A stretch of 64,000 nt of DNA from Methanocorpusculum vombati (GTDB lineage: Archaea > Halobacteriota > Methanomicrobia > Methanomicrobiales > Methanocorpusculaceae), in the NCBI RefSeq assembly GCF_026891935.1, contig NZ_JAPTGC010000001.1, positions 1 through 64,000 of the forward strand, written 5' to 3'. This document shows positions 61,817-64,000 of this stretch, one piece after another. Under the pieces are notes generated by a model. The model was given only the letters and a program-made list of their open reading frames with translations. It had not been told where the DNA came from and did not search any database. The position numbers and the translations under genes were made by a program. Position 1 is the stretch's first letter; each line of letters starts with the position of its first letter.

Positions 61817-63862
61817 ATGAAAAAATTACTGACGGGACTCCTTGTCCTCTGCATACTCACCCTTGCAGCTGCCGCCGGCTGCATCACCGCACCACCTGAT
61901 CAGGAGTACCTTGGAACACCCTGGATCAACAGCGATATCGTCGGAAACATTCCAAACGACCCCGGCAGACTGCAGGACGACTTCCATCTTGCAAGCAACC
62001 ATCACTGGCTCAGCACGAGCAAAATCCCAAGCGGTGAAGCAGGCATCACTGCATTTGCCGAGCTTGAGATGCAGCATCAGGCAGAACTCCTGCGTCTGCT
62101 GAACAACATCACCACGCCGAAAACCCACGAGGAAGACCTCCTCCTCACCCTCTACAACTCCGTAAAAGACATGGACGCCCGAAACGCACAGGGCATGCAG
62201 CCGATTCTTCCGGAACTCTCCCGTATCAAAAATATCAGCACCCTTGACGAACTCTCCGCCTGGCTCACCGACAGCGGGTATCACCTCGCAAACCCTCTTG
62301 CCATCCTCACCGTCACCGTTGATCCGAAAAACAGCTCGGCCTACATCGTAGGAATCGATCCGATCGCACTCTCCCTCGGCAGTAAAGACGAGTACAAAAA
62401 TCTTACCAAATCCGGGGAACAACTCAAACAGAACAACGACCATACCTACGAACAGCTCCTTATACACGCCGGATACTCCCAAGAGGAAGCTCAGGCACTC
62501 AACCGGGCGGTGTTTGCGGTCGAAGCACAGATCGCGGACGGCCGCCGCAACGCGTCCAACCTGACCGCCGAAAACCGCATCGATCTCATCTACAACCCGC
62601 GGACGCTCGAACAGCTCAGAGCCGAGTCTCCCGCCTACCCGCTTGCGGAGATCCTTACCGCAAAAGGATACGACAGGGGAAGCCCCTTCGTACTCAGTGA
62701 ACCGCAGTGGCTCGCTGCTCTCAACGCCGCCTACACCGAAGAAAATCTCGAAGGACTCAAAGGACTGCTTATCCAGAACACGCTCAAAGAAACAGCCCAG
62801 TATCTGGATCAGAAATGCCTTGACATTTACAACGAACGAATCATCGCCAAGTACGGTATCAGCGGAACAAAAACTCCCGAACAGATGGCATACGACGCCA
62901 TCAATACGAAACTCGGTGTTGCAACCGGCAGGGTGTATGCGGACGCCTACTTCTCCGAGGAGATCAAAACCGACATTACGGAAATGATCGAACGCATCCG
63001 TGAGACATTCAAGCAGCGGCTTACCCGCGCCGACTGGCTCACCAATGAGACCAGGGATGCAGCAGTCGAAAAACTTGATGCAATCACGATTAATGTCGGT
63101 TATCCGGAGATCTGGACCGACTACTCAGCCCTTGCACTCCGAAGCGCCGCAGAGGGGGGAAGTGCCGCAGAAAACATCCTCAAAATTGCCGAATTCGAAG
63201 CGGACCGCCAGAAACACAAGATAGGAACGACCGTTGTCAAAGGCGAATGGTCGGAGTGTATGCCGCAGGAGGTCAACGCCTTCTACAGTCCGGAGAGCAA
63301 CTCCCTCAACATTCCGGCGGGAATTCTCGGCGGCGTCTTCTATGATCCGAACGGATCCTATGAGTCGCAGCTTGGCAGCATCGGTATGATCATCGGCCAT
63401 GAGTTTACGCATGCTTTTGACACAACCGGCAGCCAGTACGACAAGGACGGAAACCTCCGGAACTGGTGGACGGACGCGGACCGGAATGCGTTCCGGAATC
63501 ATACCGCAAAGGTTGCGGCATATTATGAAACCATTCTGCCGTACCCGGACCTGGGTGTGGACGGTGATATGACCATTGGTGAGACGGTGGCTGATCTCGG
63601 CGGCCTCGCCTGTATGATGGATATCGCAGGTACAATCGAAGGATTCGACTACGAAGAGTTTTTTACGTCCTTCTCGCACATCTGGCGAAAGATGTATCCG
63701 GAACAGATAGGCAGGATAATTCTGGAAACGGATGAACATCCGCCGGGATATGTGCGGACGAATGTAAACGTACAGCAGGTACAGGAGTTCTATACCACGT
63801 TTAACGTGACGGCAAAAGACGGCATGTATCTTGCACCGGAAGACCGGCTGGTCGTCTGGTAA
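61817..63862 (+). CDS. M13-family (neprilysin/PepO-like) metallopeptidase lipoprotein
   Basis: About 681 residues. Lipobox LTLAAAAGC (cysteine about residue 21) anchors it outside the cell. The peptidase_M13 N-terminal half occupies about 45-420; the catalytic half has the substrate motif NAFYSPESN, zinc motif IIGHEFTHAFD (HExxH, about 533-543), and the third ligand in GETVADLGGLACMMD (about 594-608), ending with YVRTNVNVQQVQEFYTTFNV. The C-terminal VVW matches the family's CxxW-like end without the cysteine. Start 61817 follows AAAGGAAC. It degrades small peptides. Confidence 0.92.
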   Translation: MKKLLTGLLVLCILTLAAAAGCITAPPDQEYLGTPWINSDIVGNIPNDPGRLQDDFHLASNHHWLSTSKIPSGEAGITAFAELEMQHQAELLRLLNNITTPKTHEEDLLLTLYNSVKDMDARNAQGMQPILPELSRIKNISTLDELSAWLTDSGYHLANPLAILTVTVDPKNSSAYIVGIDPIALSLGSKDEYKNLTKSGEQLKQNNDHTYEQLLIHAGYSQEEAQALNRAVFAVEAQIADGRRNASNLTAENRIDLIYNPRTLEQLRAESPAYPLAEILTAKGYDRGSPFVLSEPQWLAALNAAYTEENLEGLKGLLIQNTLKETAQYLDQKCLDIYNERIIAKYGISGTKTPEQMAYDAINTKLGVATGRVYADAYFSEEIKTDITEMIERIRETFKQRLTRADWLTNETRDAAVEKLDAITINVGYPEIWTDYSALALRSAAEGGSAAENILKIAEFEADRQKHKIGTTVVKGEWSECMPQEVNAFYSPESNSLNIPAGILGGVFYDPNGSYESQLGSIGMIIGHEFTHAFDTTGSQYDKDGNLRNWWTDADRNAFRNHTAKVAAYYETILPYPDLGVDGDMTIGETVADLGGLACMMDIAGTIEGFDYEEFFTSFSHIWRKMYPEQIGRIILETDEHPPGYVRTNVNVQQVQEFYTTFNVTAKDGMYLAPEDRLVVW

Positions 63863-64000
63863 ACTGACGGAGAGCACCGATCCTCAGATCAAGCGTCCAA
63901 TCCGCAGACGTATCGCCGGAATGACTCATCAGAACATAACAACCCCGGATGCGGCCTGAACAGTACCCGCGCCGCACAACAGAAACTTCAGCACAATCCT

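Noticed and set aside
63929..64000. Open minus-strand frame running off the window end
   Set aside because: Only 23 codons are visible, too few to support a gene.

Overview
The window looks like a chromosome segment of a methanogenic archaeon of the order Methanomicrobiales, quite possibly Methanocorpusculum or a close relative. This is an inference from gene content: archaeal multi-OB RPA with its associated protein, CbiZ, TIGR00284-type dihydropteroate-synthase-like protein, core (cobalamin-type) MetE, the UbiX/UbiD/aconitase-X set of the archaeal mevalonate route, an archaeal NadX-NadA-NadC operon, S-layer-like surface proteins, and TATA boxes instead of bacterial promoters. One tRNA gene is present (Leu, CAA). 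I saw no rRNA, CRISPR array, complete insertion sequence or prophage.

Layout. 0.2-6.1 kb: RPA/RPAP, a DUF1858 protein, CbiZ, a GNAT and the dihydropteroate-synthase-like gene. 6.2-10.4 kb: PHP phosphoesterase, TruA, a hydrolase broken by an in-frame TGA, two iron-sulfur flavoproteins, tRNA-Leu and an HxlR regulator. 10.5-15.8 kb: a tight six-gene run (small secreted protein, HD hydrolase, UbiX, UbiD-type decarboxylase, aconitase X, M50 protease) that probably includes three components of the archaeal modified mevalonate pathway. 16-25.9 kb: a Cache lipoprotein, MetE, an AT-richer FkbM/radical-SAM pair carrying a pentanucleotide repeat, then an ECF transporter operon with an S-A-A fusion and an acyl-CoA synthetase. 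26-31 kb: two membrane proteins with PFW motifs, then an accessory patch: MNT nucleotidyltransferase with a broken copy, an ADP-ribosyltransferase-like protein with a 53-residue partner, and two ribbon-helix-helix proteins. 31-38 kb: a 1070-residue surface protein, a HicA-like pair and the NAD operon. 38-52 kb: two membrane-anchored winged-helix regulators preceded by an identical 23-bp motif, XRE/DUF2975, ROK kinase, EamA exporter, methyltransferase, a substrate-binding protein with an Nramp-LytS-type fusion, a BMP lipoprotein and a frameshifted Cache protein. 52-64 kb: CorA, then an array of paralogs, a GNAT and an M13 peptidase.

The most striking part is 53.1-60.9 kb. Four secreted proteins share a helical WPxxY repeat, two proteins are secreted beta-propellers with a C-terminal membrane anchor, and two are membrane-anchored tandem winged-helix regulators. 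A common DNA element (TTTTGA, a short spacer, then TG.GAGAGA just upstream of a TATA box) precedes six transcription units of this array. I read this as one undescribed, lineage-specific envelope-sensing regulon in which the regulators are cotranscribed with the secreted proteins. Several genes here and elsewhere carry single-nucleotide frameshifts, which may be real decay, on/off variation or assembly error.
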